From: Scatophagus argus
Taxonomy: Eukaryota > Chordata > Actinopteri > Scatophagidae
Direction: 5' to 3'
Assembly: GCF_020382885.2 (NCBI RefSeq)
Contig: NC_058515.1
Span: 5,997,223 to 6,061,222, forward strand
Length of the DNA stretch: 64,000 bases
The notes under the pieces are model-generated. The model saw only the letters and a list, made by a program, of their open reading frames with translations. It was not told the DNA's origin and searched no databases. The position numbers and the translations under genes are program-made. Below, one piece after another: positions 51,858 through 64,000 of the stretch. Positions within the stretch are counted from its first letter, which is position 1. Each line of letters opens with the position of its first letter.

Positions 51858-51935
51858 GAGTTGTTTAATGTTTTTTTTTCTCTCTCTCCACCCCCCCTCT
51901 CCCTCCCTCCCCCTCCCTCCCTCCCTCCCTCCAGG

Positions 51936-64000
<12,065 letters not shown>

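Overview
The window is vertebrate nuclear DNA, almost certainly from a teleost fish. Genes are split by GT-AG introns, (CA/GT)n microsatellites are abundant, and several interspersed repeats match families I know from fish genomes: a tRNA-derived SINE, Tc1/mariner-type elements with terminal inverted repeats, and an ATGG-tailed retroelement fragment. All gene calls come from reading splice sites and joining exons by hand; nothing was searched or aligned by computer.

Layout. (1) Positions 1-39, minus strand: the 5' half of an initiator-methionine tRNA gene, cut by the window edge. (2) About 4.85-10.87 kb, plus strand: complete slc3a2 (CD98/4F2 heavy chain), ten coding exons, 510 residues, with a poly(A) signal. 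(3) About 13.5-17.48 kb, minus strand: a gene I do not recognise, with a TATA box. It encodes an extremely acidic, probably nuclear protein with internal repeats, several SUMO-interaction-like motifs, a DSGxxS motif and a bipartite nuclear localisation signal. Its first two coding exons join cleanly in frame; its 3' exons are ambiguous. (4) About 17.5-29.2 kb: no gene recognised. (5) 29.2-36.9 kb, plus strand: a complete ten-coding-exon gene for a 993-residue ELM2-SANT-C2H2 protein of the TRERF1/ZNF541/MIDEAS family, which are HDAC1/2 scaffold proteins. (6) About 36.95-40.95 kb: no gene recognised. (7) About 41.35 kb to the right edge, plus strand: the 5' part of pyruvate carboxylase, with a TATA-associated probable non-coding first exon, a 10.5-kb first intron, and eight coding segments giving the mitochondrial presequence and about half of the biotin carboxylase domain. 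The gene continues beyond the window.

The genes do not form an operon-like system. slc3a2 (amino-acid transporter heavy chain) and pyruvate carboxylase (anaplerosis) are both metabolic, and both lie on human 11q, so the arrangement probably reflects conserved synteny rather than shared function. The most interesting item is the orphan acidic gene at 13.5-17.5 kb. I see no clearly new multi-gene system.
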